Notes: generated from the letters alone by a model not told the origin. Counted from the stretch's first letter, positions 10,513 through 21,484 are shown. The stretch: 64,000 nucleotides of DNA from Tethya wilhelma (GCA_964030475.1 CAXIPT010000012.1:1470799-1534798), one strand, 5' to 3'. Numbers and translations: made by a program.

Positions 10513-10849
10513 AAAGTAAAAAAAAAATATTGGAAATGTAGGAATAGCTATGTCTCATTACATTTTTAATGTTTTTTCTTTACTTGTTTGTTCTCATTTT
10601 TTCATAATTCTACGAATCACATTTGAGTTTGTGTGTATAGGGTAGTTACTTGTACTAGCTAATCTATGCTCAGTATTGAAGACTGAAAGGTTACAGAGTC
10701 CAGATATCTTTAGGTAAAGCAGGTAGGCAGCGAATATTCGGATTCCAAACAACGCACCTGGAAAAGGGTAATCAATTTTGACTTTTCAAGTAACTTATGA
10801 ATTTATGCATAATGTAGAAATGAATGGCTGCCATACGGAGAAGCGCTTT
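10513..10849. mobile_element. Foldback element, family A, left part only
   Basis: AAAGTAAAAAAAAAATATTGG through the CTTTACTTGTTTGTTCTC segment and the body up to GAAGCGCTTT match the copy at 12.73-13.06 kb. It stops at the N at 10850, where unit 2 of the duplication begins. Confidence 0.7.
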
Positions 10850-10850
10850 N

Positions 10851-11043
10851 CTGGTAATCTATCGGATGTTCTCACATCAGCTGCTACAGCTCATGCTAAA
10901 AGGAGACTAAGAGCATCAGTATCTCCTGGTAAAAAGGCACGTGTATCTAGTCAATACCTAGAGCAACTTGAGTGCCACTAAGAATCAGGAATCCTATCAG
11001 ATGAGGAGTATGATGAACAAAAGAGATCAGCATCAGAAAGCTG
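10851..11043 (+). pseudogene. Tail of SHOCT-like repeat protein, second copy
   Basis: Frame reads GNLSDVLTSAATAHAKRR, LRASVSPGKKARVSS, QYLEQLECH then a stop. Unlike copy 1 the join between these blocks is in frame, so this copy preserves the better reading of the region. Confidence 0.5.
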
Positions 11044-11114
11044 AATGAGTAAACTTTGAACTTGGAACTTATGTGACTGTATGAAATATTAAAGTAAAGG
11101 TGATCTAAATTAAG

Positions 11115-12074
11115 TCAAATGTATCCACAATCCTTCATCCAAGTATAACAGTCACTTGTAGTCACATTAGCGAATGCAGTGAGAATCTATTTCTGTTGTA
11201 GTTAGTGTTTGGATGGGGTCATATACTCGTAAGTAGTTCTTGATTTTGGAAAAGCATTCCTTGATTGGCATTAGGTTTGGGAAATGGGAATATGGTGGAA
11301 GAAATAGCAGCATTGCTCCAGTTTCCTCAATCAGTTGTTCAACAGCCTCAATACGGTGAATGCTGGCATTATCTAACACAACTACACTTTTGGGATTGGT
11401 ACCATTAAAAGGCATTAACTAAGGTTGTAATAGTGCTCAAGGAAGTTACAGAACCTATCACCATTTAAACTATTGGTTACAATGTCCACATCAATCACAC
11501 CATCCAAGGAGATTGCAGCAATGGCTGAAATCTGTCTTCCACTCTTTTCTACAACAGCACGTGTGCCTCTAAGTGAATAATCAAACTTTTGGAGAGATAG
11601 TAGCTTGTTGGTACCAGATTCATCAACAAACACGAACATATGGGGTTATATCAGTGATATCTCCTCTTTGACCTTTTTTGCTCGTTTCTCTGCTGTGCAC
11701 TAAGTCAGTTTGTGTTGTGAAATTCTCTGCCTTTCCAGAAAGTTGTGGACAGTACTTGCGCAAACACTAGTGCCAGTAGATGCCAGAAGTGAATGCTGTA
11801 GCTCATTTAGTTATGTTGATGGATACTCTACAATTGCTTCTAGAAGGATTTTTTCATCTTGAGTTGTGAGCTTTTTGGTGGTCTTCTCATGATAACCAGG
11901 AACACTGATCGGTCTCCTCATAGAGTTTTGTTATTCTTTGGACTGTAGAAGGGTATACATTTAGAGCTTTGCCTATCTTCCTGTATGACAACCCCAAAAC
12001 ACACCTCTGATATACTATTCTCCATCTCAGATCACTTGAATAGGCTTTTGTTCTTGTAGGCTCAATAGATCCAT
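11115..12074 (-). pseudogene. Tc1/mariner-IS630 (DDE_3) transposase, copy 2
   Basis: Same order of motifs as copy 1: FVFVDESGTNKLL, SVVVLDNASIHRIEAVEQL and PPYSHFPNLMPIKEC. It shares the MPIK substitution at the expected catalytic Glu with copy 1, so that loss precedes the duplication. A 10-base deletion just after the start codon shifts the frame, and a further small deletion near 11187 removes part of the end. Confidence 0.85.
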
Positions 12075-12148
12075 GACTTCATTCAGCTCCAGCAGTCAGC
12101 TAGTGTTTATTTTGTCAGATTTTGAATTTAAATTTGGTGCCAAACTGT

Positions 12149-12625
12149 CTAGGCCATGTGTGCACTTAGCCACCAAAGACAGTAATTGCATTTGCTAATT
12201 GCTACTATGTGGTTTTGTACTGCAGCCAAAGAGTGTGGCAAAGGAGTATGAAACTGCTGTAACTTTGGTGGGTGAACAGTGTCACTTGCTGGTAGTGGGA
12301 ATTTTGCTGCCACTGATTTGCATTTTAAAGGCTTCTGCATGAGTAAGGCCAGTGTTACTTCCTTGGGGGTACACTTCCTCTTGGCAGCTTGCTCCTAGTC
12401 CTCTGAATCTTTGGAACTGGATATGGAGCTCAAACTTCTATGTTCAATATCTAATATGTGGGCGTCTATTAAGTCCTCATCTGTATCTGAGGTTGGTTGG
12501 ACTCTGGTGTGTTTTCTCTGCATTCTTTCCTTTCCCTTGTTTCGGGAATGGCTTGGTTGAAGAAGCTCGCATTGCCTGGCAGTGGAGTAGCCAGGCAAAA
12601 ATAGTTGGTAGGGCATGGCTACCAA
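12149..12625 (-). pseudogene. Unrecognised frame upstream of mariner copy 2
   Basis: The minus strand is open from 12625 to 12149 except for one TAG. It begins MVAMPYQLFLPGY, passes through an acidic serine-rich segment (SDTDEDLIDAHILD, SLSSISSSKDSED) and ends in a Cys/Trp-rich tail (CNYCLWWLSAHMA). About 158 codons. It is better preserved than copy 1. No domain recognised. Confidence 0.4.
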
Positions 12626-12730
12626 TGATTATTGTTTATGCCAAGTAGTAGAGGGGGAGGGGTTTGTGGGCATTCCCTCTTAAAATTTTGTAAGTAACTT
12701 CTGAAATACTATTTACTCTATAAATTCATT

Positions 12731-13412
12731 AAAGTAAAAAAAATATTGGAAATGTAGGAATAGCTATGTCTCATTACATTTTTAATGTTTTTTCTTTACT
12801 TGTTCTCATTTTTTCATAATTCTATCTACGAATCACATTTGAGTTTGTGTGTATAGGGTAGTTACTTGTACTAGCTAATCTATGCTCAGTATTGGTTACA
12901 GAGTCCAGATATCTTTAGGTAAAGCAGGTAGGCAGCGAATATTCGGATTCCAAACAACGCACCTGGAAAACGGTCATCAATTAATATTTAGACTTTTCAA
13001 GTAACTTATGAATTTAAGCATAATGTAGAAATGAATGGCTGCCATACGGAGAAGCGCTTTTATCCTTGTATCTAGCCATTCAACGGGAGACTTGAGCACA
13101 CAATACGTGAAGACAATGGTACCAAGTTTGTTCATTCAAGAATCAGCTTCTGAAAGTGAACAGTCTTCGAGATACGCTAGAAGAAGAAGAAGAACAATAT
13201 TGGAGGTTTCGCATATTTTTAGTTTGGTACTTTAGCGATGGTTTTAGGCCATGTTTTTAGGCTTGTTAGTGAGAGAATGAGCTAAATAGTATCTCTATAA
13301 GCCTTTTAGTGCCTAGCACTCAGTTTTTGCGGAGTTATTTGTGTAAATATTTGTATTACGCTAATGAGCCATCCATGTCATTCCTATGTACCCAGTACTA
13401 CCGTACTGGGAA
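12731..13412. mobile_element. Foldback element, family A, complete short copy
   Basis: Left AAAGTAAAAAAAATATTGG, inverse segment CATTTTTAATGTTTTTTC, GAA-rich tract near 13180 and right end TACCCAGTACTACCGTACTGGG are all present. The central palindrome is shorter than in copies 1 and 3. Confidence 0.75.
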
Positions 13413-13929
13413 TTATAAATTATTTATGTACACAAGTATGTTTATAACAAATTATTCAATATATAGCAATTCTACAGTTTTTGTCGACTACTGCAAAATT
13501 TTCAACAACAGTATGAGACAGTTTTGTTGACAAATCCTTCTCAATGTCAACAAATACAAATTGATAAAACGTGATTCAGACAGATATGCCTTTACTCTCC
13601 AGGTGAAAATGTTTGCTCACAGGATGCACTGCTAATCGACAGTTAGAGAAATCTGTAACAATTTAAGAAGATTTGGAAAGGCTACACTAAGAGGTAATAA
13701 GTGATCCATAACTCCACTGATAGAAGTACAAACTTTATCCTTGAGGATCTCTTTTGCATAATTGCAATATCATCATGGCTCAAGTTGTAATGATCAATAT
13801 GAGGCTTTAGTGTAGTGTAATTCAAAAGCTTAGGTGGTTTTGGAGAACATGACTCATCAATGTTTTTCATAAATGACTGAATCTCAAGTCCATCTCTTGA
13901 ATCATACAATCTAATAAAAGGCAGTATAG
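13413..13929. other. Spacer with an unrecognised minus-strand frame
   Basis: The minus strand holds an open stretch of about 100 codons (13993-13682) reading IRLYDSRDGLEIQSFM and LKPHIDHYNLSHDD. The composition is protein-like, but I cannot assign it, and its first codons lie in the adjacent inverted-repeat element. Confidence 0.3.
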
Positions 13930-14489
13930 TAATCACTCTCTTATCCCCAGACCCCCCCCCCCTTCTCCAAAGAGAAAGAGGGTCTGGTGTCATTTGCTGA
14001 GTCAGGAGTGTATGTCATGTGACGAGTGTGTGTGTGTGTGTGTGTGTGTGCGTACTGAACTAGCTAGGAGGGCAGAGCTCTAATGTGGTGGGCGTAGGTA
14101 TGGAAACAATCACGGTACTAGAGTCTGGTCAACTAGATTTAGATTATCAATGTCTGACTGCTTACCGAATCAAGGTCTATCTGGCCTGGCTTAAGTATTG
14201 TATCCCAATTCCTTTTTTTACACGTAAAATTCTTTGTAAGAGATTCAAATACACTTCTTTACAATCTTTGAGACATTCTGTTGTAAGCGGTTCACGCAAA
14301 GGCTAAGTTTGATATCCCCGATCACTAATTTGTGTACTCTTGAGTCTTATGAGACATGCAATTTATTAAGGTATGACTAAAATTCGAATGCTGCAATCTG
14401 ATTGGTAGTTTCATTTTTACGACTGCTGACTCAGCACAACAGGCAGACACTCTTTCTCCTGGTGTGGGGTCTGGGTACGAGACTATCTC
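13930..14489. mobile_element. Inverted-repeat element related to the TAGCCTCG group
   Basis: The right end, read inward, begins TAGTCTCGTACCCAGACCCC and includes GAGAAAGAGTGTCTG and TGCTGAGTCAG. The left end shows a degenerate CCCAGACCCC, GAGAAAGAGGGTCTGG and TGCTGAGTCAGG. The ends resemble the TAGCCTCGTTCCCAGG hairpin termini found elsewhere in the window. No target duplication could be confirmed, and it has no coding capacity. Confidence 0.5.
14026..14051. repeat. (GT)n microsatellite
   Basis: About 13 consecutive GT units inside the inverted-repeat element. Confidence 0.9.
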
Positions 14490-14764
14490 TTGTGGTGATG
14501 AAACTCCTCGAGATACAGACACTGTCACTGCATATGCATCAAACCTTTTAGTCTTTATCTTGTAGGTAGTAGTTCAACATCTATACCACATTCTCTAGAA
14601 AACGACACTGCCATTTCCCATATTTCTGACCCTGACCAATATTGCTGCAGGGTTGAAATAGTAGCATTAACAAAGTCTGAAGCTGCAGCAAGATCTAACT
14701 GTGGATCTTGCTAGAGGGCCTTTGTTAAAGTCAGAAGGTATGTAGACATACAATGATGTGAAAT

Positions 14765-15040
14765 CTCTTTAATTTTAGAAGTGCTTCTACAGGAAGATTT
14801 CCTCTTCTTTAGTTCATCATCGAAGTACCATGCTATTATTCATCAAAAAGCAAGAAGAATTACGGCCACAAAAACAATCCCACCAGCAAAAAGGACTTAG
14901 TGATACTAGGTGGGCATACAGACATGATGCTATCCAGGCAATTAAAGTAACTTTTCATGCACTACTTGCAACTTTAGAGGCAGTAGATGTAGAGAACCTC
15001 CAAGATAGAAAAAAAATTCAGAACCAGAGCAACACTTCAC
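14765..15040 (+). pseudogene. hAT (TTF/DUF4371) transposase fragment, plus-strand block
   Basis: The plus strand reads LLFIKKQEELRPQKQSHQQ, GLSDTRWAYRHDAIQAIKV, TFHALLATLEAVDVENLQD. The LSDTRW motif lies C-terminal to the HCxAHxLNL motif in this transposase class. The preceding HC-AH-LNL block is encoded on the opposite strand immediately to the right, so the two blocks are in inverted relation with a breakpoint near 15.01-15.05 kb. Confidence 0.7.
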
Positions 15041-15960
15041 TGTATCTACTACTACTAAGTTAAGATGATGTGCACAGCAATGTATATATATCATAATGGG
15101 GGATTCTCATTGGATAATTGCTTGAACTCCTGCACAATTTCTGCAGCACCATCATAACGTTGATAAACGCATTGTTGAATTGAAAAACCACTTTCAGTAA
15201 TTGTTTTACACTTAGATATTCTGCATCTAAACCATTAGCAGCAACATAGCCCATAAAGCATTCATATACATTTCCTCTAAGAACATAATGGAGTACTATT
15301 GATATTTGTTCTGTTCTACTTACATCTTTGATTTCATCGACCATAATACAAAATTATTCTGCTAGTTCAATTTGAGAAGAGATTTCTTTCCAAATATTGC
15401 TAGCCATTATCTCCAATAACTCATTTTGTATTGTTGGTGAAGTGTATTTAGCATTTCCTGGCGAATTATCCATGTAATTTCTTACTACACTACAACTGTT
15501 TTCCAGGATTTAGTGACAATTCACTTTCATTATGGCCACATAATGGTAACTCAGCTTGAGCACAAAGTAGTATTGCTTTAGCCAGGGTCTTGATATAATG
15601 ATGATTATCACACACTATATTTCAACTCAGCCCATCTAATAGTACCCTGTTTGCAGTTTAACTTTTGCTGCTCACTATGGCATTTCTGTGTGTAGATGAT
15701 TAGCTGTGTTCCATAAGCATACCTTTATGACATTTTGCATGCTCCAGTCTCTGAAGCCTCTGGTAGTAAATGGAGAATCAGCTCTACCAGTTCCACAAGT
15801 AAACATTCAACATGGATAACAAAATACCATGTTTCTTTTTACAGAGTACTCTACCCAGTTGTGTGCAAAATACCATGATAGATTAAATGATCTCTTTTTG
15901 TTCCACGGAAGGTTGTGGTAGGAAATGAGATGTGTACTCGACTCTCAGATGGATCTTTAG
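15025..15960 (-). pseudogene. hAT (TTF/DUF4371) transposase fragment, minus-strand block
   Basis: Minus-strand order: a TTF-type zinc-finger region (WVEYSVKRNMVFCYPC, TTRGFRDWSMQNVIK), AILLCAQAELPLCGHNESE, MDNSPGNAKYTSPTIQNEL, a stop, then IMVDEIKDVSRTEQISIVL, VYECFMGYVAANGLDAEYL and finally IHCCAHHLNLVVVDTVK. This is a recognisable TTF zinc finger plus DUF4371 arrangement. Stops and frameshifts break it, and it ends where the inverted plus-strand block starts. Confidence 0.75.
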
Positions 15961-16650
15961 CTATATATACCTGTAAAGTAAAGTTAGTTAAGTACTAAGA
16001 ATACTATCTGTGATACTTTCTATAGCTACATGGAGCCTGTGAAGCAGAACTAATGAAGTGCAACTGCATGTGGCTGGGACCAGGAGGACTCACTGTTCAA
16101 TTCTCCAGAGGTCCCAGAGGCAAAAACACTAGTAGTGTCAGAGCTGGGTTCAGTTTTTAAGTTCACTATTGACTAGTGAATGAACTTCAACTGATAGTGA
16201 CTGTGAGTGATCCCAGGACCAAGGCCAGCTGATGAAATCATCATTGAAAATCAGTTAGAAAATCTGCAGTTAATTATTTTACTTACCTTTTCCGTTTCCA
16301 CATCACATTAAGATAACACTTTGGTAATACTTTAATACTTTGAATCAGAGAGACAGAAAGAAAAATCATACAAGTATTTATAGTGGAAAACACAGTTCAA
16401 ATAATAGTGATTCTATAAATAAAAACACAGCCCTGAACGTCTATAATCACATGAGTTGTTATACATGCTACTCTACTAGTAGTATTGTCTAGTAGGTTGG
16501 TTTGTCTCAACACTCAGGGTTTCATACAGACGGGGGGGGGGGGATATCCCCCCCAAGCTTCATGCAGTTACCTCCCCCAAGATTTTTAAAAATTATATAG
16601 CATTTTTTTTGTGGACGTAGAACCTGACACTCCCACTTGATTAATGAGCA
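15961..16650. other. Spacer with G/C homopolymer hairpin
   Basis: No gene recognised. Near 16530-16553 a run of about 13 G followed by GATAT and 7 C can fold back, and short homopolymers there may be unreliable. Confidence 0.4.
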
Positions 16651-16830
16651 TTAGAGGCTTTCAGTCATAATCAGTCCCATTCTGTTGGGTACTAGCTGAA
16701 ATCTTGCTTTGGGAAGTGGCTTAGTCAAAATGTCCTCAGCCATTTTGTTTGTAGGACAGAACTCCAAACTGATATGTCTGTTGTCTAAGCGCAACTCACA
16801 CGAAATTGCATATGATGATAAGGAAGAACA
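16651..16830 (-). pseudogene. Ty1/copia retrotransposon, 3' end of pol (RNase H tail)
   Basis: The minus strand reads DNRHISLEFCPTNKMAEDI then LTKPLPKARFQLVPNRMGL and a TAA at 16651-16653. The ADxLTKPL pattern is typical of the last part of copia polyproteins. Just downstream on the minus strand is a short GTGGGAG tract that could be the polypurine tract. No complete LTR pair was identified, so this is a fragment. Confidence 0.75.
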
Positions 16831-16869
16831 CTGCTTGTTTAATTTGATGGAAGACTTGTCTAATGGTGA

Positions 16870-17546
16870 CTTAATTGTTCAAACTGATTTTTAAAACTTT
16901 TGTAACAGTGTAATAATATTGCAAAATTTTAATTGTGATTATTAACATTATAATTTCTTTGCAAAGTCATTTGAAGCAACTAACTTCAGTTAGCAATATC
17001 TCTGAGATGGAACATATTATCATCTTGCTGTTGGAGCTTAAGAGATAACTGAAAATTTTTAGTGTTACTTTCTCATACCTATTTTTGTAACTCTTTCATA
17101 CATACTTTCCCTGCGGAATTAGAGAGAAAATTTTGAAACTATTTTAGTCTATAAAATAGCAGAGTAACAATTCACAAAGCATCACATAAAACCATAGGTA
17201 ATTCCACAATGTTATACAAGCAAGCTACGTCCCGTATTAAGTTCAATCAATTATCCTGATTTAGATGGAAGGCCAAATTTAGAAAAAAAATTGTACAGAC
17301 CTTGCCTTCTTTTCCAGCTTGATTCTTTCACATGGAAACAAAATTAGTAATTAGTAAAGAAAAATGCAATTTACTACCATCGTAACATGCTAAATAGTCA
17401 GAAAAATAATCATGGCTATACTGCTAGTGCTGGTAGAACTTTCAGCAGGCTTCTGGTACAAAGGTGTCTGGATAACCTATGGTTCTACTGGAGTATAAAA
17501 CTTACATCATCTAATAGTATACAATCTTCAGCTAAATAACAGACTA
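16870..17546. other. AT-rich spacer
   Basis: No protein-like frame or repeat boundary recognised. Confidence 0.4.
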
Positions 17547-18033
17547 TTGAAGGCACTTCATACCAATAAGGTGCTGCTTTGGTTTTCTTTTTCTGTTGTC
17601 ACTTTTGTTGCTTTTTTGTTTGCATCTCTTGTTTTATATGAAGCTTCTCCCTTCTCCTTAGTTCTCTTTACACCATTCTCTCATTTTTGCTTCTCTTTTT
17701 CTTTTTTTTTTCATTTTCACGTTCTTCAATTCTTTTTAGATTTTCCATGCTAGTGAGAACACAAACACTATTGTTGTCCTTCAAGGTGGGATACGGCTTG
17801 GGAGCATTCAGAGTGGTTTGATGGGATTAAGGGATATCCTCCTCATCACTATGAAGTTCACTAATAACTTCATTCACAGTTAGTGAAACCAGAATTTGAT
17901 CTCTGGTAGTTTCAGCTAGGATGGTGCTTGCCCAACGATTAGGCATACTTTGCTTCAAAAGCCCTTTCTTCATCAGCTATAAAGCTAGAGCTTGCACTAT
18001 TATCTCTATGTGATGGAGTGAGCAAGTTTGTAC
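17547..18033 (-). pseudogene. DDE_1 (pogo/Tigger-type) transposase, C-terminal tail block
   Basis: The minus strand carries LTPSHRDNSASSSFIADEE, RAFEAKYA and, further on, a Lys/Arg/Glu-rich stretch (KKKRKREAKMREW), the usual basic tail of pogo/Tigger-like transposases. The plus-strand open frame over the same bases is a low-complexity shadow. The segment that should precede it lies on the opposite strand at 18037-18245. Confidence 0.65.
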
Positions 18034-18036
18034 TTC

Positions 18037-18245
18037 AACCCATTAAAAACAGCATGGAGAAATGTTTGCAAGGATTTTTCTTGTCAAGGAATCCAGACAG
18101 AGTAATTACTCGTCATGAGTTCTCTGGTCTTTTATGCTGAAGTTGATGACTATGATAAATATGAAAGCAGGGTTTCATGTGACTGGCATTTACCCTTTTA
18201 ATCCCAATGCCTTGTCTGAAGTTGATTGTAAGTCACCTGAGAAAC
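18037..18245 (+). pseudogene. DDE_1 transposase, inverted middle block
   Basis: The plus strand reads PIKNSMEKCLQGF / LKTAWRNVCKDFFLSRNPD in overlapping frames, then RVITRHEFSGLL and KAGFHVTGIYPFNPNALS. These motifs sit between the QPLN block and the basic tail in DDE_1 transposases. Both neighbours lie on the minus strand, so this roughly 210-bp block has been inverted in place. Confidence 0.75.
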
Positions 18246-18249
18246 GTGG

Positions 18250-19090
18250 ACAAAATACACCCTTATTCAATGGTTGGGTGCAGTGGGTCGTGTGGGGAGG
18301 AGGACAGAACATTTTCACCTGCTCTTCTGCTACTTTCTGAATAACAGGGTGCGTAGTGTGTTGAGTGACCATCAACTATTAGTCATAAAGGCTCAGCATT
18401 TGCAAGAAATACCTGATGTTGTAAAGGCTCATTGCTACGAATGGTAATGGTTGATGTAGTTAATGAACTTTCTCGTAGCAGTTAACTCAAATATTATTGT
18501 ACCAGCTGAACCGGTGTCCCATGTCCTGAGTTAACTGCTACGAGAAAGTTCATTAACTACATCAACCATTACCATACGTAGCAATGAGCCTTTACAACAT
18601 CATGTATTTCTTGTAAGAAATACATGATTGAACCATAGATCAAAAAGTTCACTATCACTCAACCCATTTGAAGAAAGACCATACATGGTGCCTGGTACTT
18701 CCCCTAATGTCCATTCCAGCTTTATCAAACAATTAATAACCATTGCATGGTGGCAAGGCTCATCCTCCTGTACTACAACAGGCAACAACAGTGATTAGGG
18801 TTCTGTTGCCTGTGGTAATGCTAGTTGCATGCGGGTTTTGTTCATTTCAATCTAACAACTTTTGGAGAATTGGGGTCAGCGCACATCCCAGTTTCGTCGA
18901 GATTATAAATCTGGCAAGCTTTGCCCATAATATCGATTTGAAGCAAAGTTGTCTCCAACTCATCATAGTATTGCTGAATAATTTCTGGTGACATTGAAAT
19001 TGCCCGGGCATAGGACACCGGTTCAGCTGGTCTCAGGGCCGCTTCTTAAATGATGTCCATCACCAATCAGTCACCTTACTTCTATCATTC
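18250..19090 (-). pseudogene. DDE_1 (pogo/Tigger-type) transposase, main block
   Basis: Minus-strand order: DWWWTSFKKRP, ARAISMSPEIIQQYYDELE, ACQIYNLDETGMCADPNSP (first catalytic Asp in NLDETGM), ITVVAC, GEVPGTMYGLSSNGLSDSE, LFDLWFNHVFL, then after a 220-bp palindromic insertion VKMFCPPPHTTHCTQPLNK. All are canonical DDE_1 landmarks in the expected order. Stops and frameshifts are frequent. The next block is inverted. Confidence 0.85.
18399..18617. mobile_element. Palindromic MITE inserted in the DDE_1 relic
   Basis: Arms of about 75-90 bp (containing GATGTTGTAAAGGCTCATTG and its inverse near 18583-18602) surround a 35-base centre. The element splits the transposase between LFDLWFNHVFL and the PPHTTH block. 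No coding content. Confidence 0.8.
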
Positions 19091-19997
19091 CCTATTGCCG
19101 TGATTATCTATATAATTTGGAAGGCCACTTAACGTACCAAATTTTGTACGCTCACTGACTCTGTTGAAGAGTACTACATGGTACTCCATAAGCCTCAGAT
19201 GCTCAGTGCAGCGTGAATGCCCTTTTTATTATCTGTTACTTTGTTTTCATGTATTTAGAACAAAGTCAGTGTCGTCAGTTTCGAAAATGCAATTCAGTTC
19301 GCTTTAAGCTTGCATAGAAACCAGCTAGAAGCAAAAATTTGACTTAGTTATTTAGTGTAGATTTGAAGTAAATCGAAGTTTGACGATTGTCTTGGGTCGA
19401 AAACTAAATTCAAGCGAATCGTGCTGGCACCAGCTAGAAGCAGAAATTTGATTCATATAGAGGCCATACCTTCAAGGTAAGTGAGCACATTAAGTTTTTC
19501 TGTCTGAATTTGAAGCTAGAGTGACTTTTCAAATCTTGCCTGAACATTGCCACCACCACCACCACTACCACTTTTCACAATGCAACCCGGTATAGCCTCG
19601 CTTTGCTTGGAATAATTATAGCTAATCATGTGCAATACATGTGTGCATGCACCTCATGCTCTAACAATTTTTTTGGTCCAAAATCCATCAAATAACCCTT
19701 TTCTGCAAAAAATCACACTTTACTCACTTCTTCGTCTAGGTGTTCCCTTTTGTGGAAGGCTGCTCAAATTGTATATAACTTCAAGTTCTAGCAGTCCCTC
19801 TGAAGGTTCACAAAATCACTTGCCAACAATCTGTCTTTCCACATGCATTTGTGGTCACAAGACTATGCATGTGCACATGTATTAACTGTTGACCTTTAAA
19901 CCTTAAACATGTGAACAACACAATACTAGAGGAGAGAAGGAAAGGAGTGATTTACAAAATCCCCTGCAAAGACTGTGAAAAGATATAAAAACCATCG
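19091..19997. other. Spacer with a short (CCA)n tract
   Basis: A CCACCACCACCACCACTACC tract lies near 19550. A plus-strand open stretch at 19628-19885 (MCNTCVHAPHALTIFL) has no recognisable domain and is not supported as a gene. Confidence 0.4.
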
Positions 19998-20783
19998 CTA
20001 AAGTAACAAACACAAACATGCCAAACCTTCAATTTTCTTCTTCTTCTTCTGCTCAACTTTTCTCAGGGACTATTCACTTTTAGAAGCTGATTCTTGAATG
20101 AACGAACTAAGTCTTGGTTTCTTCTGGGTCAGTCGCTTTTGCCATCGGTTTTTAGCACCTCTCATTGCAAAAAGTGCCTCCTCCATATGGCCGCTATTAA
20201 TTTCTACACTCATACATAATTCATTAGCTTCTAGAAAATTCGAATTGACTACCCTTTCCACACACAAAAGTGTGCGTTGTTTGGAATTAAATGCAAGTTG
20301 AACTATTTTGTGATACCTGGTTGCTGTTTTTAAGAGATGAATCAGGACTTTAACATATAGAAAGGAAAGCTCCTGCCTCCAAATGACTGAGATGTGTGTT
20401 TCACTTCAGTATCAAGCAGGCTACACAACTTACTCAGCAGCCCGTTGGCTCAGTAGTCTGGCTTGCCAGACTACACAGCAAATGTGATTGAAAAATGAGA
20501 ACAAACAAGTAAAAAAAAACATTGGAAATGTAATGAGACACAGGAATGGCTACATCGTAAAAAGAAAGCAAACAAGATGGAATGTCTGTTAGAGAGTGTA
20601 AGGAATTCTTCCTGTGGGCAAAATGAGAGACTCAATAAGGAGAAAGTTAAATGCAGCCCATACAGGAAGAATTCTGTACACACTCTAACAGCCATTCCAT
20701 CTTGTTTGCTTTCTTTTCACGATTTAGCCATTCCTGTGTCTCATTACATTTCCAACGTTTTTTTTCTTACTTGTCATATAGTA
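19998..20783. mobile_element. Foldback element, family A, copy 3 (inverse orientation)
   Basis: The body (19998-20460) is the reverse complement of 1040-1490 in copy 1, and the full palindrome lies at 20508-20783 with arms of about 110 bp around AAAAACATTGGAAATGTAATG. The terminal CCCAGTAC hairpin end is missing on the left. The minus strand retains the frame LEANELCMSVEINSGHMEEAL, also seen in copy 1. Confidence 0.75.
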
Positions 20784-21475
20784 AAGAGAGAGAAGTACCA
20801 TACATGCTTATACTTTACAACATTTTATTTACATTTACAAATCAAACTGAGTGATCTTAATTGTGATCATTATGGCTATCAGCTACAACTTTGGTTGAGA
20901 AGCTATTCACCATTTTATGTCAAAACACATGTCCAAGGCACACAAGCTCAAACACAGTATAATGCCAACTATTGTATATGAGTTCAATGACTATTTTTCT
21001 GAAATGCCAAAGATGAAGGTATCCTACAAAAACTGATCCAGTAAGTTTCTCAATGCGAAACTATCTGACAATGAGAAGACAATGCATACTCTGGAGAACT
21101 GCAAAAATTCAACCAAGTACCAACGCCTAAATTCTGCCTTCCCAAGAAAAATCAGCAAGAAAACAATATTGTAGCCATTACTTTAGTGAAAGAAGATCTT
21201 AAACTGTTTGGATCAAAGCTATAGAGTGGTGCAAATGAAATTTGTTAAAGTAAGTTCAAGACAAAATAGCTGACGTCAATACTGAAACACTTGGCTATTA
21301 AAAACCAATTAATTTTATAATAAACAAAGGCAGACTGAGAAAAGGAATGTGCTCAAACATCAATTTAGAATGAAAGAACAAAACAGGATCTTAAAACATG
21401 AAGGCTTAACATGTACCAAATTACATTGCAACGATAATGAATCCACCCCAACAGCTAAAAGAAAAAAACATTGTG
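20784..21475. other. Spacer, possible degenerate coding remnant
   Basis: Around 21090-21200 the plus strand reads KLQKFNQVPTPKFCLP then NNIVAITLVKEDLKLFGSK, which looks like eroded protein but is too short to assign. Otherwise AT-rich. Confidence 0.3.
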
Positions 21476-21484
21476 TGAATATGG

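Larger units (their letters stand above)
8619..10849. repeat. 2.2-kb tandem duplication, unit 1
   Basis: From CTGGTAATCTATCGG at 8619 to AAGCGCTTT at 10849 the sequence is repeated, highly similar, at 10851-13060. The unit contains the tail of the SHOCT-like protein, a minus-strand mariner transposase, an upstream minus-strand frame and the left part of a foldback element. The boundary is a single N at 10850. Confidence 0.85.
10851..13060. repeat. 2.2-kb tandem duplication, unit 2
   Basis: Direct repeat of 8619-10849 with scattered substitutions and small indels: for example a 10-base deletion at 10910 relative to unit 1 and loss of about 10 bases at the mariner start. Sequence differences are few, consistent with a recent duplication or two alleles placed in tandem. 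Confidence 0.85.

Noticed and set aside
17547..17753. Plus-strand Phe/Ser-rich open frame that resembles a membrane protein
   Set aside because: The opposite strand encodes the basic Lys/Arg/Glu tail of a DDE_1 transposase, which explains the apparent hydrophobic frame.
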